Notes under the pieces: generated by a model
What the model saw: only the letters and a program-made list of their open reading frames with translations
The model's database searches: none
What the model was told of the DNA's origin: nothing
Shown here: piece by piece, positions 1-5,578 of the stretch
Numbering within the stretch: the stretch's first letter is position 1
Layout of the letters: the number at the start of each line of letters is the position of its first letter
Assembly: GCA_023395465.1 (NCBI GenBank)
Contig: JAEWZE010000248.1
Coordinates: 1-15,822, forward strand
DNA length: 15,822 nucleotides
Source: Pseudomonadota bacterium
GTDB lineage: Bacteria; Pseudomonadota; Gammaproteobacteria; Xanthomonadales; Xanthomonadaceae
Direction: 5' to 3'
Translations under genes and position numbers: made by a program

Positions 1-526
1 GCTGGTTGATCAGGCACTTCTGCGAGGTGTGCACGAACTCGATCGGATCCTCGATGGTGAGGATGTGCCCGTACTCGTTCTTGTTGATGTGGTCGATCAT
101 CGCCGCGAGCGTGGTCGACTTGCCCGAACCGGTCGGCCCGGTCACCAGGATCAGGCCCTGCGGCTGCTCGATCAGCTCGCGGAAGATTGGCGGGCAGCCG
201 AGGTCCTCGAGCGTCAGCACCTCGGACGGAATGGTGCGGAACACCGCGCCGGCGCCGCGGTTCTGGTTGAACGCGTTGACGCGGAAGCGCGCCAGCCCCG
301 GGATCTCGAACGAGAAGTCGGTTTCGAGGAACTCTTCGAAGTCGCGGCGCTGCTTGTCCGACATGATGTCGTAGACCAGCGCGTGCACCTGTTTGTGTTC
401 CAGCGCCGGGATGTTGATCCGGCGCACGTCGCCATCGACCCGGATCATCGGCGGCAGGCCCGCGGACAGGTGAAGGTCCGAGGCCTTGTTCTTGACCGAG
501 AACGCCAGTAGTTCGGCGATATCCAT
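1..526 (-). CDS. pilT: PilT, type IV pilus retraction ATPase (3' end beyond window)
   Basis: This is the N-terminal half of the hexameric cytoplasmic ATPase that depolymerises type IV pili and drives twitching motility. The reverse strand reads MDIAELLAFSVKNKASDLHL at the N-terminus. An N-terminal PAS-like domain covers about residues 1-110. The Walker A motif GPTGSGKST is at residues 130-138 and the Asp box ILTIEDPIE at 155-163. The His box and C-terminal domain lie beyond the left edge: 175 codons are visible, against a usual length near 345 residues. The ATG at 524-526 is preceded on its strand by AGGGGAG, a good ribosome binding site. The TATACT box at 602-607 could be its promoter. The gene points away from proC, as pilT does from yggS-proC in Pseudomonas. 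pilU would be expected just outside the window. Identification is secure. Confidence 0.96.
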   Translation of the reverse strand, partial: MDIAELLAFSVKNKASDLHLSAGLPPMIRVDGDVRRINIPALEHKQVHALVYDIMSDKQRRDFEEFLETDFSFEIPGLARFRVNAFNQNRGAGAVFRTIPSEVLTLEDLGCPPIFRELIEQPQGLILVTGPTGSGKSTTLAAMIDHINKNEYGHILTIEDPIEFVHTSQKCLINQ

Positions 527-601
527 GCAAGCTCCCCTGCGGCTGCAGTATGTCGTGATGCGGCCGCCACGACCGTGGTCGACAGCCTATCCCCGGCTGG
601 C

Positions 602-607
602 AGTATA
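602..607 (-). promoter_or_regulatory. Candidate pilT promoter (-10 box)
   Basis: The reverse strand reads TATACT here, matching the -10 consensus at five of six positions. A TTTTGT element lies about 16 bases upstream of it and could be a weak -35. Transcription would start near 595 and give a 5' leader of about 70 bases for pilT. The call rests on sequence only. Confidence 0.4.
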
Positions 608-712
608 GCCATGTACGCGGATCACAAAACCGGCCGATCCGGCCCTGTCCGCGGCTGCCACATGCCGGCCGGAGGGCGACAGGCCGGTGCTGGAGCGCGA
701 CGCCCCGACGAC

Positions 713-756
713 GCAGCGGACGCACCCGGCGCCATGCGGGTCCAGGCGTCCGCTGC
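713..756. repeat. Nested inverted repeat / large hairpin
   Basis: Perfect 11-base arms GCAGCGGACGC (713-723) and GCGTCCGCTGC (746-756) enclose a second perfect pair, ACCCG (724-728) and CGGGT (737-741). The terminal loop is GCGCCATG (729-736), with a four-base bulge CCAG (742-745) on one side. The flanks extend the pairing imperfectly (GCGAC-type against GTCGC-type), to roughly 697-770. It has no T-run on either strand, so it is not a classical terminator. It could be an extragenic palindromic element or a structured RNA. Confidence 0.6.
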
Positions 757-875
757 TCCGGCGGTCGCACGACCGGCGCACCCGCCCCGTGCCCGCAGCC
801 GATCCGGAGCGCGGAGCGACCCGGCCCCTCGCCTCCGCGACCTGTCCGCGACATGCCAGCCGGCCGCGTTCGCGC

Positions 876-881
876 TAGGGT
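876..881 (+). promoter_or_regulatory. Candidate proC promoter (-10 box)
   Basis: TAGGGT lies 29 bases before the proC ATG. It matches the TANNNT core but no clear -35 accompanies it. This is a weak call. Confidence 0.25.
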
Positions 882-910
882 GGCGTTTTCCGGATCCGCA
901 CCTCGCCGCC

Positions 911-1756
911 ATGACCCCGACCGACCCGCCCGCGCCCTCCGCTTCCCCGATCGCCTTCATCGGCGGCGGCAACATGGCCCGCAGCCTGGTCGGCGGGCTG
1001 ATCGTCGCCGGCGCCGACCGGGCCCGCATCCGCGTGGCCGAACCCGATGCGCGCACGCGTGCCGGGCTGGCCGAGGACTTCGGCGTGGCCTGCTTCGCCA
1101 GCGCGGAGGAGGCCGTGCCGGGGGCCGCGACCTGGGTGTTCGCGGTCAAGCCGCAGGTGATGCGCCAGGTCTGCGAAACCCTGGCCAGCGCCGCGCAATC
1201 GGAACAGCCGCTGGTGGTCTCGATCGCCGCCGGCATCACCGCCTCGCAGCTCGACCGCTGGCTGGGCGGCGGCCTGCCGGTGGTGCGCGCGATGCCGAAC
1301 ACGCCCGCGCTGCTGGGCGCGGGCGTGACCGGCCTGTTCGCCAATGCGCAGGTGGACGAACGCGGCCGCGAGCGCGCGACGCGCCTGCTGGCCAGCGCCG
1401 GGCAGACGGTGTGGATCGCCGGGGAATCGCTGATGGACGCGGTCACCGCCACGTCCGGCAGCGGCCCGGCCTACGTGTTCCTGCTGGCCGAGGCGATGGA
1501 GGACGCCGCCATCGCGCAGGGCCTGCCGCCGCAGGCCGCGCGCACGCTGGCGCAGCAGACCATCCTCGGCGCGGCGCGCATGCTCACCGGATCGGGCGAG
1601 CCCCCGGCCGAACTGCGCCGCCGCGTCACCTCGCCCAATGGCACCACGCAGGCGGCGATCGAAACCTTCGAGGCCGGCGGCTTCCGCCAGCTCGTGTCGC
1701 AGGCGATCGATGCCGCGACGCGGCGCGGCGCCGAACTGTCGGCCGCCAATGACTGA
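911..1756 (+). CDS. proC: Pyrroline-5-carboxylate reductase ProC
   Basis: ProC catalyses the last step of proline synthesis: NAD(P)H-dependent reduction of 1-pyrroline-5-carboxylate to proline, in the cytoplasm. The 281-residue product has the normal family length (about 270-280). The Rossmann nucleotide-binding start IAFIGGGNMA is at residues 14-23. Also seen are VFAVKPQVM, RAMPNTPALLGAGVTG, the ProC signature region SGSGPAYVFLLAEAMEDAA, and RRRVTSPNGTTQAAIETFE near the C-terminus. The reading frame is open upstream to 575, but those 112 codons are low-complexity and unlike any ProC, so I chose the ATG at 911. No strong ribosome binding site is seen. The downstream lipoprotein gene overlaps or abuts the stop, which implies an operon. 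yggS, the usual upstream partner, is not visible. Confidence 0.96.
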   Translation: MTPTDPPAPSASPIAFIGGGNMARSLVGGLIVAGADRARIRVAEPDARTRAGLAEDFGVACFASAEEAVPGAATWVFAVKPQVMRQVCETLASAAQSEQPLVVSIAAGITASQLDRWLGGGLPVVRAMPNTPALLGAGVTGLFANAQVDERGRERATRLLASAGQTVWIAGESLMDAVTATSGSGPAYVFLLAEAMEDAAIAQGLPPQAARTLAQQTILGAARMLTGSGEPPAELRRRVTSPNGTTQAAIETFEAGGFRQLVSQAIDAATRRGAELSAAND

Positions 1757-1760
1757 GTCG

Positions 1761-2249
1761 ATGGCCACGCGACACCTGGCGCCGCCGCTGCTGGCGCTGT
1801 GCCTGCTCGCGGGCTGCGGCGGCAGTCCAGGCGGACAGGCCGAACTTGCCGCGCAGAGCGCGGAATCGCGCCAGCCCGCCACGCTGCAGGCCGGCGACGT
1901 GCGCATCGATGCGAGCGTGGCGCCGTCCGCCTCGCTCAGTCCTGCCATCGCCGCGCGCTATGGCGTCGCCCCGGATCGCGGCAGCCAGCTGCTGCTGGTC
2001 GGCCTACGCCAGGGTCCGGCGCACGCCGAAACATCGCTGCAGGCGCGGGTCGGCGTCCGCGCGCGCGACCTGCGCGGCGTCTGGCAGGACGTGGCCATGC
2101 GCGAGGTGCGCAGCGATGGCTTCATCGACTACGTCGGCACCGTGCGGGTGGCACCGCCCGATACGCTGGCATTCGAGGTCACCGTGCATCGCCCGGGCGT
2201 CGCCGCGCCCGACATCCTGCGCTTCAGCCGCGACGTGTTCGCGCGCTAG
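1761..2249 (+). CDS. DUF4426 family lipoprotein
   Basis: This is a small predicted envelope lipoprotein of unknown function. From the ATG at 1761 the protein is 162 residues. It opens with MATRHLAPPLLALCLLAGC, a short charged end, a hydrophobic core and a lipobox (LAGC) ending in Cys19. An ATG at 1749, overlapping the proC stop by 8 bases, would add MTES. I prefer 1761 because it avoids an acidic residue in the signal n-region and leaves a 4-base gap to proC. The mature part has the DUF4426 pattern as I recall it: GDVRIDASVAPSASLSPAIA, then ARYGVAPDRGSQLLLVGLR, then a FIDYVGTVRVAPPDTLAFEV strand pair. DUF4426 genes occur beside proC/metX loci in other gammaproteobacteria. The function is unknown and family assignment is from memory of the pattern. 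Confidence 0.8.
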   Translation: MATRHLAPPLLALCLLAGCGGSPGGQAELAAQSAESRQPATLQAGDVRIDASVAPSASLSPAIAARYGVAPDRGSQLLLVGLRQGPAHAETSLQARVGVRARDLRGVWQDVAMREVRSDGFIDYVGTVRVAPPDTLAFEVTVHRPGVAAPDILRFSRDVFAR

Positions 2250-2254
2250 GACCG

Positions 2255-2284
2255 GTCCGCCCGCCGCGGCCGGACGGACGGCCG
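2255..2284. terminator. Possible shared terminator hairpin between convergent genes
   Basis: The 39-bp gap between the DUF4426 gene and the convergent B12-type gene is almost all dyad sequence. CGGCCG (2267-2272) and CGGCCG (2279-2284) surround GACGGA, and GTCCG (2255-2259) can pair with CGGAC (2271-2275). There is no T-run, which is common for hairpins in such GC-rich genomes. Confidence 0.35.
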
Positions 2285-2288
2285 CCCG

Positions 2289-3185
2289 CTAACGCGGCTT
2301 GCGCGCCCAGCGCCGGATGATCCCGGCGATCTCGCGCACCCCGTCGGTCACTGCCGCCGGCCCGGGCTGCAGGATCAGCGGCGACTTGATCTCGTGCAGT
2401 TCGCCGTCGCGCACCGCCGGGATCGCATCCCAGCCCGGGCGCGCGGCCACCCGTTCGGGCCGGAACTTCTTGCCGCACCACGAGCCCAGGATGATATCCG
2501 GCGCACGCGCGATCACCGGATCGCCGCTGGCGAGGATGCGCGCCTTCGCCAGCGGCTGCGCCGCCAGCTCCGGGAAGATGTCGTCGCCTCCGGCGATGCG
2601 GACGAGTTCGGCCACCCAGCGGATGCCGGTGATGATCGGCTCGTCCCATTCCTCGAAATACACCCTCGGCCGCAGCGGCAGCGAGGCCGCCTCGGCCGCG
2701 ATCTCGTCCAGCCCGCGCTCGAGTTTGGAGGCATAGGCCTCGGCACGCGCGCCGGCGCCGACCAGCGCGCCGAGCCGGCGCACGTAGTCGAGGATGCCGG
2801 CGACGCTGCGGTGGTTGCTGATCCAGACCTCCACCCCGCGCCGCACCAGTTCGGCGGCGATGTCGGCCTGGATGTCGGAGAACCCGACCACGAAGTCGGG
2901 TTGCAGTGCGAGGATCGCTTCGATTCTGGCGCTGGTGAAGGCGCTGACCTTCGGCTTCTCCCGGCGTGCGCGTGGCGGGCGCACGGTGAAGCCGCTGATG
3001 CCGACGATCCGGTGCTGCTCACCCAGCGCGTAGAGGACCTCGGTCGGTTCCTCGGTGAGGCAGACGATGCGGGTCGGTCCGCTGGACCGACGGGATTGGA
3101 GATTGGGGTTCGGGGATTCGGAAAATCGGAAAGCGCTTGCCTTCTCCGAATTCCCAATCCCCAATCCCGAATCCCGCCCGGTCAC
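2289..3185 (-). CDS. Cobalamin/Fe-siderophore-type substrate-binding protein (BtuF-like), no signal peptide
   Basis: The conserved part matches the helical-backbone binding fold of BtuF/FecB-type proteins (PF01497) in its cobalamin-binding-like subgroup. It starts at about residue 39 with RIVCLTEEPTEVLYALGE. Next come GISGFTVRPPRARREKPKVS, DFVVGFSDIQADIAAELV, VYFEEWDEPIITGIRWVAEL and ILGSWCGKKF. There is no signal peptide, so it may be cytoplasmic, and no btuC or btuD lies nearby. The start is a problem: no ATG, GTG or TTG occurs just before the conserved part. The nearest in-frame choices are TTG at 3164, inside an inverted repeat, and GTG at 3185, whose GTGA overlaps the pdxH stop. I used the GTG, giving 298 residues, of which about residues 4-32 are repeat-encoded. 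Relatives I recall begin right at the RIVCL segment. Possible outcomes are an odd N-terminal extension, reduced translation, or a recently damaged gene. Confidence 0.8.
   Translation of the reverse strand: MTGRDSGLGIGNSEKASAFRFSESPNPNLQSRRSSGPTRIVCLTEEPTEVLYALGEQHRIVGISGFTVRPPRARREKPKVSAFTSARIEAILALQPDFVVGFSDIQADIAAELVRRGVEVWISNHRSVAGILDYVRRLGALVGAGARAEAYASKLERGLDEIAAEAASLPLRPRVYFEEWDEPIITGIRWVAELVRIAGGDDIFPELAAQPLAKARILASGDPVIARAPDIILGSWCGKKFRPERVAARPGWDAIPAVRDGELHEIKSPLILQPGPAAVTDGVREIAGIIRRWARKPR
3073..3091. repeat. Perfect 8-bp inverted repeat
   Basis: GTCGGTCC (3073-3080) and GGACCGAC (3084-3091) surround the loop GCT. The element sits at the first conserved codons of the B12-type gene and abuts the larger GATT-rich repeat. 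A hairpin here could hinder translation initiation of that gene. Confidence 0.6.
3091..3176. repeat. GGGATTCGGGATTGGGG-type imperfect inverted repeat (REP-like)
   Basis: The left arm (3091-3124) begins CGGGATTGGAGATTGGGG. The right arm (about 3142-3176), read in reverse complement, begins CGGGATTCGGGATTGGGG. Over 34 positions about 29 match. The spacer near 3125-3141 contains the palindrome AAGCGCTT. Oligomers of GGGATTCGGGATTGG type are, from memory, common dispersed intergenic repeats in Xanthomonas, Stenotrophomonas and Lysobacter genomes. Here the element lies exactly between the pdxH stop and the conserved start of the next gene. It is less GC-rich than its surroundings. Confidence 0.8.
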
Positions 3186-3784
3186 GGATAGAGCATCCGC
3201 TTGCTGCAGTGCCCGGTCAGGTCGAATTCGTAGAGCCAGCGCTCGTGCAGTCGGAACTGCGCGCCGTACCAGAACTCGATCCGGTCCGGGCGCACGCGCA
3301 GCCCGGTCCAGCGCGGCGGCCGTGGCACCTCGCGACCGGCGAATTCGGCTTCCAGCGCGGCCATGCCCAGCTCGAAGGCTTCGCGCGACTCGAGGGTCTC
3401 GGACTGCTTCGACGCCCACGCCCCGAGCTGGCTCACGCGCGGGCGCGAGGCGAAGTAGGCGTCGGCCTCCGCTTCCTCCACGATCTCGACCGCGCCTTCG
3501 ATCCGCACCTGCACGCCGTTGCGCACGCGCGGCCAGTGGAACAGCAGCGCGGCCTGCGGATTGCCCTGCAGTTCGCGTCCCTTGCGCCCGTCCAGATGGG
3601 TGTAGAACACGAAGCCGCGCGCATCGTGCGCCTTGAGCAGCACCGTGCGCGCGGAAGGCACCGCCTCGCGCGTGGCGGTGGCCACGGTCATCGCGGTCGG
3701 ATCGGGCTCCCCGGCCGCCAGCGCCTCGGCGAACAGGGCATCGAAGGTGGCCAGGGCCTCGGCCTGCAGGTCTGCGCAGTTCAT
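3182..3784 (-). CDS. pdxH: Pyridoxamine/pyridoxine 5'-phosphate oxidase PdxH
   Basis: PdxH is an FMN-dependent oxidase that converts pyridoxine or pyridoxamine 5'-phosphate to pyridoxal 5'-phosphate, in the synthesis and salvage of vitamin B6. The protein is 200 residues from MNCADLQAEALATFDALFAE, a little shorter than E. coli PdxH (218). Family segments appear in order: PSARTVLLKAHDARGFVFYT and the following HLDGRKGREL (FMN phosphate contacts), NPQAALLFHWP, RQV-type VRIEGAVE, RVSQLGAWASKQSETL, and the C-terminal signature RPDRIEFWYGAQFRLHERW. It ends KRMLYP, like the RLAP end of relatives. The ATG at 3784 is only 17 bp from the ATG of the divergent kinase gene, so its promoter must overlap that gene. 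Its TGA overlaps the GTG of the following B12-type gene, which suggests translational coupling. Confidence 0.94.
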   Translation of the reverse strand: MNCADLQAEALATFDALFAEALAAGEPDPTAMTVATATREAVPSARTVLLKAHDARGFVFYTHLDGRKGRELQGNPQAALLFHWPRVRNGVQVRIEGAVEIVEEAEADAYFASRPRVSQLGAWASKQSETLESREAFELGMAALEAEFAGREVPRPPRWTGLRVRPDRIEFWYGAQFRLHERWLYEFDLTGHCSKRMLYP

Positions 3785-3790
3785 TGGGCT

Positions 3791-3796
3791 ATTGTG
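3791..3796 (+). promoter_or_regulatory. Candidate leaderless promoter of the glycerate kinase gene (-10 box)
   Basis: TATTGT ends five bases before the ATG at 3802 and matches the -10 consensus at four of six positions. Transcription from it would begin at or next to the A of the start codon, giving a leaderless mRNA. No ribosome binding site precedes that ATG, which fits. No clear -35 is seen. Confidence 0.4.
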
Positions 3797-3801
3797 GCGC
3801 G

Positions 3802-4629
3802 ATGGCCCCCGACGCGCACGCCGCTCCGCCGCAGGGATTCGAGGGCGCGCTGGTGGCGCGCGTGCTCGACCATGCGCTGGCCGGCGGCGCGCGGGTCTAC
3901 GGCGTCTCCGGGCTGCAGGGCAGCGGCAAGTCGACCCTCGCCGCGCAGCTGGCGGCCGCGGCGGCCGAACACGGCCTGCGCGCGCTCGCCGTGTCGATCG
4001 ACGACTTCTACCTCGACCAGCCCGCGCGGCAGGCGCTGGCGCGCGAGGTCCATCCGCTGCTGGCCACCCGCGGCCCGCCGGGCACGCACGACGTCGCCCT
4101 GGCCTGTTCGACCCTGGACGCGTTGCGCGACGGCCGCCCGGTGCGCGTGCCGGTCTTCGACAAGCTGGCCGACCGGCGCCTTGGCGCGGCGCGTTGGCGC
4201 GACGTTGGACGCGTCGACCTGGTGGTGTTCGAAGGCTGGTGCCTGGGCACGCCGGCCGAAACCGGCGAGGCACTGGTCGCCCCGCTCAACGCACTCGAGC
4301 GCGAGGAAGACGCCAACGGCCGCTGGCGCCGCTACTGCAACGACGCGCTGGCGCGCGACTATCCGGCGCTGTGGCGGCGGGTCGACCGCCTGCTGTTCCT
4401 GCAGCCGCCGGGTTTCGACATCGTGCCGCAGTGGCGCTGGCAGCAGGAGCAGGCGCTGCTGGCGCAGGACCCGTCGCGCCCGGGCATGACCCGCGCGCAG
4501 GTCGAACGCTTCGTGCAGCACTACGAACGCGTGAGCCGGCAGGCGCTGCGCATGCTGCCGACGATCGCCGATGCCGTGGTATCGCTCGACGCGCAGCGCC
4601 GGCCCGGTCCGTTCGTGGCCCGAGGCTAG
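3802..4629 (+). CDS. D-glycerate 3-kinase-like P-loop kinase (GLYK family)
   Basis: This protein probably phosphorylates D-glycerate to 3-phosphoglycerate, feeding glycolysis or serine synthesis. It belongs to the P-loop kinase family of plant GLYK and yeast Tda10, related to uridine kinase and phosphoribulokinase. The 275 residues show Walker A GLQGSGKST (37-45), SIDDFYLD (65-72), HPLLATRGPPGTHD (84-97), the substrate-region VPVFDKLADRR, and VFEGWCLG (142-149). The C-terminal half has FLQPPGFDIVPQWRWQQEQ and MTRAQVERFVQHYER, which are typical of the family. A TTG at 3784 would add six residues, but the ATG at 3802 sits directly behind a -10-like box, so I prefer it. It diverges from pdxH and converges on the dodecin gene. 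Substrate specificity is inferred from the family. Confidence 0.85.
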   Translation: MAPDAHAAPPQGFEGALVARVLDHALAGGARVYGVSGLQGSGKSTLAAQLAAAAAEHGLRALAVSIDDFYLDQPARQALAREVHPLLATRGPPGTHDVALACSTLDALRDGRPVRVPVFDKLADRRLGAARWRDVGRVDLVVFEGWCLGTPAETGEALVAPLNALEREEDANGRWRRYCNDALARDYPALWRRVDRLLFLQPPGFDIVPQWRWQQEQALLAQDPSRPGMTRAQVERFVQHYERVSRQALRMLPTIADAVVSLDAQRRPGPFVARG

Positions 4630-4632
4630 GGA

Positions 4633-4682
4633 CGGCTGCCCGGCAGCCGGCCGGATCCCGGGCGGCTTCGCGGCCGGGATCC
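4633..4682. terminator. Two hairpins between convergent kinase and dodecin genes
   Basis: The first hairpin has seven-base arms CGGCTGC (4633-4639) and GCAGCCG (4643-4649) with loop CCG. The second has nine-base arms GGATCCCGG (4653-4661) and CCGGGATCC (4674-4682) around a loop containing TTCG. Neither is followed by a T-run. Their place in the 72-bp gap between two converging stop codons suggests a bidirectional terminator. Confidence 0.6.
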
Positions 4683-4701
4683 ATCGTGCATGCGTCGCCG
4701 C

Positions 4702-4905
4702 TCACTCGACGACGAAGGTCACCCGCATGTTCACCCGCCACTCGATCACGTTGCCTTCCCGGTCGGTGACGACCTTGGTCTCGTTGATCCAGGCGCCCTG
4801 GATGTTCTTGACGCTTTCGGCGGTCTTCTTCAGTCCCGACTTGACCGCGTCCTCGACGCTGGTCTTGGACGACGAGTTGATCTCGATGACTTTGGCCACG
4901 GCCAT
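4702..4905 (-). CDS. Dodecin (flavin-binding small protein)
   Basis: Dodecins form hollow twelve-subunit spheres that bind flavins and are thought to store or buffer them. The 67-residue product matches the usual length of about 65-75. It reads MAVAKVIEINSSSKTSVEDA at the N-terminus, with the conserved KVIE strand and the (S/T)S(V/I)EDA helix start, then GLKKTAESVKNIQGAW and EWRVNMRVTFVVE. Trp39 (GAWINETKV) is at the place of the flavin-stacking Trp. Where archaeal dodecins have a flavin-contacting Gln in a W/Y-Q-V motif, this protein has Arg in WRV, so flavin binding may differ. The ATG at 4905 has AAGGAG at the right distance on its strand. An in-frame ATG at 4962 would add 19 residues but lacks such a site. 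The gene is divergent from aroK. Confidence 0.92.
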   Translation of the reverse strand: MAVAKVIEINSSSKTSVEDAVKSGLKKTAESVKNIQGAWINETKVVTDREGNVIEWRVNMRVTFVVE

Positions 4906-4945
4906 GGTTGCTTCTCCTTCGGAACATCGCGACGGAATTGTCACG

Positions 4946-4963
4946 GGTGCAACAGACTGCACC
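4946..4963. promoter_or_regulatory. Dyad in the dodecin/aroK divergent region
   Basis: GGTGCA (4946-4951) and TGCACC (4958-4963) form a perfect inverted repeat with a 6-base spacer. Next to it, CTGCG (4963-4967) can pair with CGCAG (4976-4980). They lie in the 109-bp gap between two divergent starts, where an operator would be expected. No regulator can be named. Confidence 0.3.
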
Positions 4964-5001
4964 TGCGGCTGTTAACGCAGCGGCCAGGCGCCGCGGGCTG
5001 C

Positions 5002-5007
5002 TACGAT
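5002..5007 (+). promoter_or_regulatory. Candidate leaderless promoter of aroK (-10 box)
   Basis: TACGAT ends seven bases before the aroK ATG at 5015 and matches the -10 consensus at four of six positions. A start site at the usual distance would fall on or beside the ATG. No ribosome binding site is seen before aroK, which fits a leaderless transcript. The -35 region is not recognisable. Confidence 0.45.
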
Positions 5008-5014
5008 CCGGGCG

Positions 5015-5578
5015 ATGAATCCCGCCCCCAACCTCGTGCTCGTCGGCCCCATGGGCGCGGGCAAGTCGTCGATCGGCAAGCGCCTGGCCGGGCGCTTCGG
5101 CCTGCAGTTCGTCGATGCCGACCGCGAGATCGAAGTGCGCACCGGGGCGACCATTCCGACCATCTTCGAATGCGAGGGCGAGGCCGGTTTCCGTGCGCGC
5201 GAATCGGCCGCGCTGGCCGACCTGCTGCTGCGCGAAGGCCTGGTGATCGCCACCGGCGGCGGCGCGGTGCTCGATGCCGGCAGTCGCCAGCGGATGCGCG
5301 AACGCGGTTTCGTGGTGTATCTGCAGGTGAGCCTGGAACGGCAGCTGGACCGGCTGGCGCGCGATCGCAGCCGCCCGCTGATCGCCGGCGACGACCGCGA
5401 ACAGGTGCTGCGCCGGCTCGCCGACGAACGCGCGCCGCTGTATGCCGGCGTCGCCGACCTGTGTTTCGACACCGACCTGCTGTTTCCGCCGCAGGCTTCC
5501 ACGCAACTGGCGCGGCAGCTGCAGGCGCGGTGGAGCCGCGGCCCACTCGATGGTTTCCAGGAGAGCAGCACCGCATGA
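5015..5578 (+). CDS. aroK: Shikimate kinase AroK
   Basis: AroK transfers phosphate from ATP to the 3-hydroxyl of shikimate, the fifth step towards chorismate, in the cytoplasm. The 187-residue product is a little longer than E. coli AroK (173). Walker A GPMGAGKSS is at residues 11-19 and the shikimate/Mg-binding DAD at 34-36. The substrate-binding Arg60 is in GEAGFRARE, the GGG motif (ATGGGAV) spans 79-85, and the lid arginine region RDRSRPLI spans 116-123. After about residue 170 a loosely conserved tail ends in QESSTA. The last codons overlap aroB through ATGA, so the two genes are translationally coupled. Pairing of aroK with aroB is standard in gammaproteobacteria. Confidence 0.96.
   Translation: MNPAPNLVLVGPMGAGKSSIGKRLAGRFGLQFVDADREIEVRTGATIPTIFECEGEAGFRARESAALADLLLREGLVIATGGGAVLDAGSRQRMRERGFVVYLQVSLERQLDRLARDRSRPLIAGDDREQVLRRLADERAPLYAGVADLCFDTDLLFPPQASTQLARQLQARWSRGPLDGFQESSTA

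Larger units (their letters stand above)
527..910. other. Gene-free 384-bp stretch between pilT and proC
   Basis: No credible protein-coding gene is visible here. The open frames that cross it are rich in Arg, Ala and Pro and match nothing I recognise. I looked for YggS (PLP homeostasis protein) signatures, because pilT-yggS-proC is the order I recall in Pseudomonas and xanthomonads, and found none. The stretch holds a candidate pilT promoter near 602-607, a strong nested hairpin at 713-756, and a TAGGGT box at 876-881 that could be the proC -10 element. Confidence 0.6.

Noticed and set aside
575..910. N-terminal extension of proC by 112 codons
   Set aside because: The frame is open, but the residues are low-complexity and unlike ProC, and the Rossmann start follows the ATG at 911 at the normal distance.
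875..1948. 357-codon minus-strand frame opposite proC
   Set aside because: It is a shadow of proC with Arg/Gly/Ala-rich composition, no family motif and no ribosome binding site.
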